DNA of 18,564 bases from contig VGPB01000015.1 of the NCBI GenBank assembly GCA_016875695.1, forward strand, positions 1-18,564, given 5' to 3'. A program made the translations under genes and the position numbers. Below the pieces are notes generated by a model. It was not told where the DNA came from, made no database searches, and saw only the letters and a list, made by a program, of their open reading frames with translations. Position 1 is the stretch's first letter; the number at the start of each line of letters is the position of its first letter. This document shows positions 1 to 6,884 of the stretch, piece by piece. The stretch is from Chloroflexota bacterium (GTDB lineage Bacteria; Chloroflexota; Dehalococcoidia; UBA2979).

Positions 1-1011
1 ACGGCGCGCGAGACGGCCGCGCGCGCGCAGGAGCTGGCCGCCGCGCATCCTGCGTCCGCGCCGGGCGATATCGACGCGTTGCGCGCACAGCTCGCGACGA
101 TGCAGGCGCTCAAGGCCCGCACGGCGGCGCTCGATGCGGCGCTCGCGGAGTGCGGGCAGGCGCAGGCTGCGGCGCGCGCGCGGCGCGACGAACGTGCAGA
201 CGGCGCTCGGCTGGTGGCGGCGCAGGCGACGGCCGCTCAGGCGATGTGCGTGGAGGTCGAGGGGCGTGCCGGCGCCGCGCGCGACGCCTACGCGCGCGCG
301 GCGTACGAGCGCCTACGGCTGGAATCGCCGCCGGACGCGGCGACGCTGGCGGCGGCCGCGACGAAGCTCGATCGCCAAGAGCAGGATGCGGCGGGCGCGC
401 TGGGGGCGCTGGGTGCGCGGCTCGAGGCGGCGGAACGCGAGCGCGCCGAGTCGGCGGAGCTGGCGCTGCAGCAGCAAGCGTTCGCGCGCAGCGCAGAGCT
501 GGCGGGGGCGCTCGAGCAGGAGCTGCATCGCAATCGCTTCGTGGCGTTCGTGCAGCGCGAGGCAATGCATGCGCTGGCGAGCGAGGCGGGCCGACATCTG
601 GAGCAGCTGAGCCGCGGCCGCTACCGGCTGCGCGTGCAGGACGACGAGTTCGAGGTGGTCGACCGGCTGAATGGCGACGAGGCGCGCTCGGTGAAGACGC
701 TGTCGGGCGGCGAGACGTTCCTCGCGAGCCTTGCGCTCGCGCTGGCGCTCGCGGAGCGGCTGCCGGAGCTCGCGGGCCACGGCGGCGCGGTGTCGCTCGA
801 GTCGCTGTTCCTCGACGAGGGGTTCGGCTCGCTGGACGCGGACGCGCTGGATGTCGCGCTCGAGGGGCTAGAGCTGCTGGCCGGCGGGCAGCGGGTGATC
901 GGCGTGATCTCGCACGTGCCGCTGGTGGCGGAGCGGCTGGCGGACCGCTTCGAGGTGGTGCGCGACGGCGCGACGAGCAGCGTGCGGGCACTGCGCGGTG
1001 ACTTGCCCTGA
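1..1011 (+). CDS. sbcC: Exonuclease subunit SbcC, C-terminal part (5' end outside window)
   Basis: This is the C-terminal 336 residues of an SbcC/Rad50-type ATPase, which with SbcD forms a nuclease that opens hairpins and processes DNA ends. The frame is open to base 1, so the N-terminal Walker A half lies upstream of the window. Residues 1 to about 180 are Ala/Glu/Arg-rich coiled coil. The ABC signature LSGGE is at residues 234-238, Walker B LFLDE ends at D272-E273, followed by the D-loop GSLD, and the switch His is in VISHV (H305). The order signature, Walker B, D-loop, H-loop is the usual SMC/Rad50 C-terminal lobe, and the protein ends about 30 residues after it, as expected. SbcD would be expected upstream but is not visible. 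RecN or another SMC-like ATPase is less likely because of the exact signature and tail. Confidence 0.9.
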   Translation, partial: TARETAARAQELAAAHPASAPGDIDALRAQLATMQALKARTAALDAALAECGQAQAAARARRDERADGARLVAAQATAAQAMCVEVEGRAGAARDAYARAAYERLRLESPPDAATLAAAATKLDRQEQDAAGALGALGARLEAAERERAESAELALQQQAFARSAELAGALEQELHRNRFVAFVQREAMHALASEAGRHLEQLSRGRYRLRVQDDEFEVVDRLNGDEARSVKTLSGGETFLASLALALALAERLPELAGHGGAVSLESLFLDEGFGSLDADALDVALEGLELLAGGQRVIGVISHVPLVAERLADRFEVVRDGATSSVRALRGDLP

Positions 1012-1040
1012 CGGTCGACTCTGGCTCCGGCGGGACCACG

Positions 1041-1115
1041 CGTAGCCGGGCGCGGTGGCGGAGCCCTCACCGCCCGGCCCGCTCTCCCCGAGGACGGGGC
1101 GAGGGGGAGTGCGGC
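1041..1115. repeat. GC-rich hairpin repeat, REP-like
   Basis: The gap after SbcC (1012-1180) has no gene. It holds a C-rich tract followed by a G-rich tract, with arms CTCTCCCC (1082-1089) and GGGGCGAG (1096-1103), 7 of 8 pairs, around a 6-base loop. It resembles the widespread CCCTCACC...CTCTCCCC...GGGGAGAGG class of interspersed palindromes that I recall from many high-GC genomes. There is no T-run on either side, so a simple intrinsic terminator is not supported. Whether it recurs elsewhere in this genome cannot be seen from the window. Confidence 0.45.
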
Positions 1116-1180
1116 AATCGACGGCGGGGGCAGGCGTGCCATCTCGGTGCGCTGTAGGCTGGCGCGCGGGAGGACCGCGC

Positions 1181-1741
1181 ATGCGCATCGGGCTGATCTC
1201 GGACACGCACATCCCGTCGATGGGGGCGGAGCCGCCGCCGCAGGTGATCGCCGCGTTCGCGAGGGTCGACGCGATCCTGCATGCGGGCGACATCTACGTG
1301 CAGTCGTGCCTCGACTGGCTGGAGCGGATCGCGCCGGTGCACGCGGTGCCGGGCGGGCTGGTGGGGTCGGAGACGGCGGGGCCGCGCGTGAGCATCCCGA
1401 TGGTGGTGAAGCTCGGCGGGCACGCGATCGGGATGGTGCACAAGATCGAGCTGCAGCCGCTCGCGGACGACGTGTGGCCGGGCAACCTCAACCGCTACCC
1501 CGCGGGCAAGTCGATCCCGGACGAGCTGCGCGCGATCTTCGGGCAGCCGGTGGACATCGTGGTGTTCGGGTACACCCACGAGGCGATGGTGGAGACGCAC
1601 CAGGGGGTGCTGTTCGTGAACCCGGGCAGCCCGACGATGGTGGCGCAGACGATGAAGCTGGGCACAGTCGCGCTGCTCGAGGTGGGTGAGGGCGCGCCGC
1701 CGCAGGCGCGCATCGTGGAGCTGGCGAGCCTGGGCGCGTAG
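1181..1741 (+). CDS. YfcE/MJ0936-like metallophosphoesterase
   Basis: This is a 186-residue calcineurin-like phosphoesterase of the short YfcE/MJ0936 type, which hydrolyses phosphodiesters or phosphomonoesters with two metal ions. The start is the ATG at 1181: it places the family N-terminus MRIGLISDTH at the first residue and has GGGAGG (1168-1173) seven bases upstream. The frame stays open back to 1055, but that extension is not family-like. Metal ligands visible are D8 and H10 (SDTH), D37 (HAGD), H87 (MVHK) and H133 (GYTH, usually GHTH), then the NPGS motif at 147-150. The GNxD/GNHE motif with its catalytic Asn is replaced by GGLVGSE at 58-64. The natural substrate is unknown. A small membrane-protein gene follows 17 bases downstream. 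Confidence 0.85.
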   Translation: MRIGLISDTHIPSMGAEPPPQVIAAFARVDAILHAGDIYVQSCLDWLERIAPVHAVPGGLVGSETAGPRVSIPMVVKLGGHAIGMVHKIELQPLADDVWPGNLNRYPAGKSIPDELRAIFGQPVDIVVFGYTHEAMVETHQGVLFVNPGSPTMVAQTMKLGTVALLEVGEGAPPQARIVELASLGA

Positions 1742-1758
1742 GCCGGCGGCAGGCGGAC

Positions 1759-2244
1759 ATGGCGCGCGGGCCCGCGGATGCGGCTTCGCGCGTCCACGGG
1801 CAGCGTGCGTTGCTCGTGGCTGCGGCGGCGCTGGCGGCGGGCGTGGCGATCGCGGTCGCGTTGGGCGTGATTCCGCTGATGCGGGAGCGATGGACGCCGC
1901 ATGTGCAGGACGCAGAGGGTGCGGTGCCGGCGTTCTGGGTGAGCGTCGGGACGAACGTGACGTTCGCAGCCGTGCTCGTCGCCTCGGCGATGTGCTACTG
2001 ACTCAGCCGCAGGGCGGTGCGTTGGCTGCTCGCGGCGCGGGCGGCCGGCGCGCTGCTGCAGGCGGTCGCGTACCTCGATGCGATGCGCGCATTCGAGGCG
2101 GAGCGCCCGGACCCGATGCAGACGGCGAGCGCGCTGCTGCGCGCCGTGGCGCTCGCCGACGCTGAGGCGGAGCTGCTGGTGCTGGCGGTGGTGTGGCAAG
2201 CGCGCGGAGGCGGCCGCGCGCGCGAGGACGGTGAGCAGCTCTAG
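1759..2244 (+). pseudogene. Small membrane protein split by an in-frame TGA
   Basis: I do not recognise the family. Frame +1 is open from ATG 1759 to TAG 2242-2244 except for one TGA at 1999-2001. The first part encodes 80 residues with two hydrophobic segments (about 16-38 and 57-79). The second part continues in the same frame with further Ala/Leu-rich segments and ends WQARGGGRAREDGEQL. A GTG at 2017 could restart translation. Undisrupted, the product would be about 160 residues with four probable membrane segments. The TGA lies within or right after the second hydrophobic segment, where TGG (Trp) would fit. The upstream Shine-Dalgarno sequence is weak. It may be a nonsense mutation, a sequence error, or two separate short proteins; one broken gene is most likely because composition and frame are continuous. 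Confidence 0.5.
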
Positions 2245-2298
2245 GGCTATACGACGTGGCGGGGCAGCGTTCAGACCATCGGAAAGGAGTTCGGTGCG

Positions 2299-2612
2299 AT
2301 GCAGTGGGAGTATCTCCGAGCTTTCGTTAACGAGGATGTAATGCACGCCCTGAGGTTTGAAGGGCTGCTTGACCGGTCAGTCACGTCGGTGGGGTGGGTG
2401 GGACGCGTGGGAGGCCAGCCTCCTGAAGCGAAGTTCATTCCGCTCGCCGCGATGATGGAGCAACTGGGTCTGGCTGACTGGGAGCTCGTAACTGCATACC
2501 CCGAGGCTCTTCGATCATTACGCTTCCGAGGCAGACGACTCAAGGCGTCCGGTATGAGCTGGAATACGCGGACCTCACGATCCAGTACCTATTCAAGCGC
2601 CCTCCCGAGTAA
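2299..2612 (+). pseudogene. Small WEL-motif protein (DUF4177-like), frameshifted
   Basis: The N-terminus MQWEYLRAFV and the central AMMEQLGLADWELVTAYP resemble small DUF4177-type proteins, which start with a WEY strand, contain GWELV and end with FKRP. From ATG 2299 (AAGGAG at 2284-2289, nine bases upstream) the frame runs normally to about 2500. It then continues into a low-quality Arg/Ser/Ala tail to 2682, while the expected ending LTIQYLFKRPPE followed by TAA (2610-2612) is encoded in frame +3. Adding one C to the CCCC run at 2499-2502 joins the two halves into AYPRGSSIITLP. The gene is visibly less GC-rich and more mixed in codon use than its neighbours, which suggests transfer. Function unknown. 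Alternatively it is translated as the aberrant 127-residue frame. Confidence 0.6.
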
Positions 2613-2635
2613 CGCGTTCGTGGTTTGCGCCGCCA

Positions 2636-3046
2636 TCACCGCACCGCCACTCGCCGCGCCAGCAGCGACACGAGCGAGATGACGATGGCGCCGGCGGCGG
2701 CGGACCAGAAGCCGTCGACGCGCATGTTGAGGCCGAGCTCGCCCGCCGCCCAGGCGGTGAGCGCGAGCATGGCGGCGTTCACCACGACGAGGAACAAGCC
2801 GAACGTGACGGCGATCAGGCAGCACGAGACGAACGTGGCGATCGGGCGGATGAGCGTGTTGGCGATTGCGAAGATCGCGGTGCCGGCGACGAGCGACTGC
2901 CAGTCGTCGATGGCGATGCCGGAGATGAGCGCGGCGGCGAGCCACAGGCCCGCCGCGTTCGCGGCGAGCTGCACCGCGGCGCGACGCCACGACCACAGCG
3001 GCTCCGGACCGCCTCCGAACTGCACCGCGTAGGAGCGTGCGCGCAC
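2636..3046 (-). CDS. Phage-holin-family 4-TM membrane protein
   Basis: A 136-residue membrane protein with about four hydrophobic segments (roughly residues 24-45, 50-65, 68-104 as two, and 113-130). The block ANTLIRPI...TFGLFLVVVNAAML matches the bacterial family annotated as mycobacterial 4-TMS phage holin (PF04020-like). Despite the name, such proteins are mostly chromosomal and of unknown role; nothing phage-like is nearby. It starts at GTG 3046, only four bases after the stop of the upstream oxidoreductase gene, so the two are probably translated from one transcript. Its stop faces the end of the frameshifted small gene, leaving a 23-base convergent gap. Confidence 0.75.
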   Translation of the reverse strand: MRARSYAVQFGGGPEPLWSWRRAAVQLAANAAGLWLAAALISGIAIDDWQSLVAGTAIFAIANTLIRPIATFVSCCLIAVTFGLFLVVVNAAMLALTAWAAGELGLNMRVDGFWSAAAGAIVISLVSLLARRVAVR

Positions 3047-3050
3047 CGGC

Positions 3051-4121
3051 TCAGATGTCCGCGAGGTCGATGGCGCTCGCCTCGTGCCAGCTACGCCAGA
3101 CCGCCTCGGTAAAGCGCATGTAGCGCAGGCCGTCGACGAAGCTGGTGAGCTCGACCGGCCTGCCGTCGCGGATCGACGCGACGAAGTCGCGTTCGACGGT
3201 CCAAGCGGCGTCGGTGCCGGAGTCGGGCGCGAGCGGCTGCGGGGCGCCGCGGCGAGGCACGAGCGTGAGCGTATCGTCGACGAAGGCCAGGTGCAGCGAG
3301 GCGTCGACGCCGTACAACGAGATGCCGTTCGCGTCGCGCGCGCCGACGGTGACGGCGCTCACGCGGTAGGTGACGCGCGTGCCGTCAGGCATGCGCGCGA
3401 AGACACCGATGGAGTCGGGGATGGCAAGCGCGCGCGAGCGGCCGGTCTCGGGGTCGGTCCGGGCGGCGGTGAAGGTCGTAGCGTCGGCGAGCACGCGCTC
3501 GGTGGGGCCGAGCCAGCGCTCGATAGTCTCGGCGAGGATGCCGAGGGAGAGCGTGTTGTAGCCGGAGTAGTCCTCGCGCTCGCGCCAGTGCGCGGGCGCG
3601 GCGGGGTCGAGCGTGGCGCCTCCGAGCATGGTCGCGTGCACCTCGCGCAGCGGACCGAGCGCGCGTTCGGCGAGCAGGCGGCGCACCGTGCGCCACCAGC
3701 GGAGGTCGTACGGCGCGGGCACGAGCTGCGCGACGCGGTCGGGGCGCGCCTCAGCGGCGGCGAGCATGTCGCGCGCCTCGGCGGCGTTCATGGCCATGCG
3801 CGCTTCGCACAGCACGTGCTTGCCGGCGGCGAGCGCGGCGAGCGTGTAGGGGTGGTGGCGGTAGGGCCAGGTGGCGATGCACACGGCGTCGATGTCCGGG
3901 TCGCGCAGCAGCGCGAGCGGGTCGGTCTCGACACGAGGGATGGCGAAGGCGTCGGCGATGGCGCGGCCGCTCTCGGCGCTGCGGTTGCAGACGGCGGTGA
4001 CTCGCACGCCGGGGAGCGCCTGCAGGCCGGGGATGTGGCGCGCGCGGGCGTTCGCGCCGGCGCCGATGACGGCGACGCGCAGCACCTCCGGGTGGCCGCC
4101 GGCCTGGGGTTGCATGGCCAA
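3051..4121 (-). CDS. Gfo/Idh/MocA family oxidoreductase
   Basis: A 356-residue NAD(P)-dependent sugar/inositol dehydrogenase-type protein. The N-terminal Rossmann fold shows VAVIGAGANARARHIPGL (residues 16-33), and IATWPYRHHP begins the dinucleotide-proximal loop. The C-terminal substrate domain starts near residue 125. The usual EKP motif is replaced by EAR at 106-108 (CEARMAMNAAEA), so the canonical catalytic-site Lys is absent. The start is taken as TTG 4121 because GGGAGG (4128-4133) lies six bases upstream; ATG 4115 two codons later would leave a 12-base spacing. Substrate cannot be inferred; the holin-like gene four bases downstream gives no clue. The 180-base divergent gap to the phosphotransferase gene (4122-4301) shows no convincing promoter. 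Confidence 0.85.
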   Translation of the reverse strand: MAMQPQAGGHPEVLRVAVIGAGANARARHIPGLQALPGVRVTAVCNRSAESGRAIADAFAIPRVETDPLALLRDPDIDAVCIATWPYRHHPYTLAALAAGKHVLCEARMAMNAAEARDMLAAAEARPDRVAQLVPAPYDLRWWRTVRRLLAERALGPLREVHATMLGGATLDPAAPAHWREREDYSGYNTLSLGILAETIERWLGPTERVLADATTFTAARTDPETGRSRALAIPDSIGVFARMPDGTRVTYRVSAVTVGARDANGISLYGVDASLHLAFVDDTLTLVPRRGAPQPLAPDSGTDAAWTVERDFVASIRDGRPVELTSFVDGLRYMRFTEAVWRSWHEASAIDLADI

Positions 4122-4301
4122 TTGCTGCCTCCCGATGCGCCTGCAGTCGCGTGGTCGCTACGATGATGCGCCGCATGACGCGGCTGCGTCGCGCGCTCGA
4201 CGGGGCAGCGCGCCACGCGATCGCAGGACCGCGCTCGGCGCACGCCAATGGAACGGCTGCCGCTGCACTCGATGAGGAGCGCCCGACTTGGCGCCCACAG
4301 G

Positions 4302-5174
4302 ATGCAGGACGACGAACTGTACATCGACACGCCGCTTGTGAGGCGCTTGCTCGCGGCGCAACTGTCGCAGTGGGCGGGCCTGCCGCTCAGACCCGTCGAG
4401 TCTTCGGGCTCCGACAATGTGCTGTACCGGCTCGGCGACGACATGGTGGTGCGGCTGCCACGGCGCAGCGGGCGAACCGAGGACTCGCTGGACAAGGAGA
4501 TCGCGTGGCTGCCGAGGCTCGCTCCGCAGCTGCCGCTCGCCGTCCCGCTGCCGCTCGCGCGAGGTAGGCCGCGGGACGGCTATCCCTGCCGCTGGGCGGT
4601 GTTCAGCTGGCTCGAGGGCGAGACGGCGTCGTTCGAGCTCGTCGCGGACCCGCGCCGGGCAGCGCTCGACCTGGCCGCGTTCTTCCGCTCGCTCCAGGCG
4701 ATCGACGTAGGCGGTGCGCCCTGCCCCGGGGAGCACAACTTCGTCCGCGGTGTGCCGCTGGCCGAGCGCGACGCAGCCGTGCACGCAGCGATCGATTCGC
4801 TGCGTGGCGACCTCGAGGTGGACGCCGTGACGGCGACGTGGGAGGCGGCGCTGCGTGCGCCTGTCTGGGACGGGCCGCCCGTCTGGATCCACGGGGACCT
4901 GAACGATGGGAACCTGCTCGTCGAGCGGGGGCGCTTCAGCGGCGTCATCGACTGGGGTGGCCTCGCAGCGGCCGATCCTGCGTGCGACCTGATGGTGGAG
5001 TGGAACTTCCTGCCCGCCGACGCGCGGGAGGTCTTTCGCGCCGCGCTGGCGGTGGACGAGGCGATGTGGGCGCGCGCGCGCGGATGGGCGTTGTCCGTCG
5101 TGCTGATCGCCACTCCCTACGACCGAACGACGACCCCCGTGCGGGTCGCGTATTCCCTGCGCCGGATACGCTAG
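4302..5174 (+). CDS. Aminoglycoside phosphotransferase-like kinase (APH family)
   Basis: A 290-residue protein-kinase-like phosphotransferase of the APH/choline kinase group. Motifs, numbered from ATG 4302: the nucleotide-binding lobe with NVLYRLGDDMVVRLP (39-53), Brenner motif HGDLNDGNLL at 197-206 with catalytic D199 and metal ligand N204, and the DFG-equivalent VIDWGG with D217. The ATG at 4302 is preferred over in-frame ATGs at 4248 and 4272 because family members begin shortly before the ID-x-LVRRLLAAQ segment; no strong Shine-Dalgarno sequence distinguishes them. The TAG at 5172-5174 is followed in frame by VLADHER and a TGA (5196-5198). VLAD is a common tail in this subfamily, so about seven residues appear trimmed. 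The true substrate is unknown; nothing nearby links it to antibiotic resistance. Confidence 0.85.
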   Translation: MQDDELYIDTPLVRRLLAAQLSQWAGLPLRPVESSGSDNVLYRLGDDMVVRLPRRSGRTEDSLDKEIAWLPRLAPQLPLAVPLPLARGRPRDGYPCRWAVFSWLEGETASFELVADPRRAALDLAAFFRSLQAIDVGGAPCPGEHNFVRGVPLAERDAAVHAAIDSLRGDLEVDAVTATWEAALRAPVWDGPPVWIHGDLNDGNLLVERGRFSGVIDWGGLAAADPACDLMVEWNFLPADAREVFRAALAVDEAMWARARGWALSVVLIATPYDRTTTPVRVAYSLRRIR

Positions 5175-5309
5175 GTGCTCGCCGACCACGAGCGATGAGG
5201 GGGCGGCAGGGCATCGGGGCTGAGAACAGCACAGCGCACCGGGCGGACGCGTACTGCACTCGCGCGCTCGGCGCTGCTGCGTCGTTGCCGGGCCATACGC
5301 GGTCGCTTC

Positions 5310-5340
5310 TTGACGCTGCGACATTGCTAACGGGTATAAT
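5310..5340 (+). promoter_or_regulatory. Sigma-70-type promoter, probably leaderless, for the response regulator
   Basis: A perfect TATAAT lies at 5335-5340 and a near-consensus TTGACG at 5310-5315, with a slightly long spacer of 19 bases. The response-regulator ATG starts at 5346, five bases after the -10 box, about where transcription should begin, so the transcript would be leaderless. There is no Shine-Dalgarno sequence in the five intervening bases. The region 5175-5309 upstream holds nothing else recognisable. This is the best promoter match in the window. Confidence 0.75.
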
Positions 5341-5345
5341 CAGTT

Positions 5346-6058
5346 ATGCGCGTCCGCATTGTTGACAACGAGCCGGACATCGTCGAGATCGTCGGGCTAA
5401 CGTTCGCGCTGCGCTGGCCGGACGCCGAGGTGCTGCACGCGCGGACGGGCGCCGAGGGCATCGAGATCGCGCGGCGCGATGCGCCCGCGATGGTGGTCCT
5501 CGACATCGGGCTGCCGGGCGGGGACGGGTTCGCGGTATGCGAGCGCATCCGGCGGTTCTCGGACGTCCCGATCATCATGCTGACGGCGCGCCACAATGAG
5601 GTCGACAAGGTGCGCGGCCTGGAACTGGGCGCGGACGATTACATCACGAAGCCGCTCTCGTAAATCGAGCTGCTCGCGCGCGTGCGCGCGGTGCTGCGGC
5701 GCAGCGAGTCGCAGGCGCCGGCAGCGAAGGGGCGCCGTTCGAGGCGAAGCCGCTGCGCATCGACTACGAGAGCCGCGAGATGATGGTGGACGGCTCGCCG
5801 GTGAAGCTGACGCCGATCGAGTACGGCATCCTGTACCACCTGAGCCGCAACGAGAATCGCGTGCTCACGTTCCGCACGCCGCTCGCGAAGGCGTGGGGCC
5901 GCGAGTATGTTGACGAGGCGGAGTACCTGAAGGTGCATATCCAGCACCTGCGGCGCAAGCTGGGGGACAACCCGGGCGGGCGGCCGATGATTGTGAACGA
6001 GCGCGGGGTGGGGTACAAGCTCGTGCATTCCGATCGCGCATCGTCCCGGGGTGCGTGA
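5346..6058 (+). pseudogene. OmpR/PhoB-type response regulator, broken by TAA and a frameshift
   Basis: The receiver domain (105 residues) has phospho-acceptor D53 in VVLDIGLPGGDGF, T80 in MLTAR and K102 in TKP; the acidic pair at the N-terminus is D7-N8 instead of D-D/E. A TAA at 5661-5663 follows KPLS, but the same frame continues with the expected IELLARVRAVLRRSE. Near the GGGG run 5729-5732 the frame shifts to +2, where FEAKPLRIDYESREMMVDGSPVKLTPIEYGILYHL starts a complete winged-helix DNA-binding domain ending at TGA 6056-6058. Adding one G to that run restores AKGAPFEA. An ATG at 5780 could start the DNA-binding domain alone. As read, no intact regulator can be made. A kinase remnant follows 30 bases downstream. 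If the defects are sequence errors, this is an ordinary 236-residue regulator. Confidence 0.85.
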
Positions 6059-6088
6059 CGTGGCGACGCGCAGCGGAGCCGCGCGTCA

Positions 6089-6880
6089 GTGAACGAGCAG
6101 GGCGAGTGGCGGCTGCGGCACACGGAGCGCGCCGTCACGGGCATACTTCGAGCGATGGAGCAGCTGCTGCTCACGCTCGCCGGCGACGAGGACGGTAAGG
6201 CGGAGCGGGCGCGATCGCCGCGCGGCCGGCGCCTGGTGCGCCCCGACGGGCGCGTGGTGCGGGAGGAGCCGGTGATGCCCGAGCCGCGCTCCGTACGCGA
6301 GCCGCGCTTTGCGCCGCCGCCGATGCCGAAGGGCGGCGACGACGTGGAGCTGATGCTCGCCGACGCGCGCGCGCGGGCGCACGAGCTGATCGACGGCTCC
6401 GTGGGGCGCGCCCAGGAAGTACTGAGCCGCGGCCCGCAGTCCGCGACCGAGGGGGAGGCGCTGCGGCGCACCGTCGCAGAGCTGGTCGCGGACATACGGA
6501 CGCTGCATCGGCGGCTGGAGGCGATCGAGGAGCTGCTGCGCGCGCCGCAGGCGGCGCGCGCGGTGACGCGTGCGGGTATCGCGCGGCTGGAGGTCAGCGA
6601 TGCGGGCCCGGGCATCGCGACGGACGACCGCGCGCGCATCTTCGAGCCGTTCTACCAGGTGCGGCGCCCGGGCGCGGCGGAGGTGCCGGGCTCCGGGCTG
6701 GGGCTCGCCGTGGCGCGGCGGCTGGTGGAGCTGCAGAGCGGCTGCATCTGGGTGGAGGGCAGCCCGAGCGGCGGGTCGTGCTTCTGCGTGGAACTGGCGT
6801 CGGCCGCGCAGGCTGACGCCACGGCGAGGCGCATGCCGGCGGACACGACGCCCGTCGGCGAGGCGTTCGCGGCGTCCTGA
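6089..6880 (+). CDS. Chimeric coiled-coil protein with truncated histidine-kinase ATPase domain
   Basis: The 263-residue product has two unlike parts. Residues 1-150 form a hydrophilic helical region with a Pro-rich linker (about 60-80) and two predicted coiled coils (about 85-112 and 122-150), resembling small DivIVA-like cytoplasmic proteins. Residues 163-240 carry the last part of a GHKL ATPase: G1 box DAGPG (171-175), F box FEPFY (185-189) and G2 box GSGLGL (201-206). The HisKA phospho-acceptor His and the N box are absent, so autophosphorylation is not expected. Start is GTG 6089 with GGAG ten bases upstream; ATG 6154 is an alternative. The gene lies between the broken response regulator and recF, with recF starting four bases after its stop. 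It may be a deletion fusion of a coiled-coil gene with a sensor kinase. Confidence 0.7.
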   Translation: MNEQGEWRLRHTERAVTGILRAMEQLLLTLAGDEDGKAERARSPRGRRLVRPDGRVVREEPVMPEPRSVREPRFAPPPMPKGGDDVELMLADARARAHELIDGSVGRAQEVLSRGPQSATEGEALRRTVAELVADIRTLHRRLEAIEELLRAPQAARAVTRAGIARLEVSDAGPGIATDDRARIFEPFYQVRRPGAAEVPGSGLGLAVARRLVELQSGCIWVEGSPSGGSCFCVELASAAQADATARRMPADTTPVGEAFAAS

Positions 6881-6884
6881 GCGC

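Noticed and set aside
110..1039. Long reverse-strand open frame opposite sbcC
   Set aside because: Arg/Pro/Ala-rich product with no motifs, a typical GC-rich shadow of a real gene; the same applies to the long frames opposite the VWA, moxR, recF and PLP-enzyme genes.
2636..3046. Prophage remnant suggested by the holin-family name
   Set aside because: No endolysin, terminase, integrase or structural gene is nearby, and this family is mostly chromosomal.
4302..5174. Antibiotic-resistance gene
   Set aside because: APH-like folds act on many substrates; no mobile element or resistance context is present.
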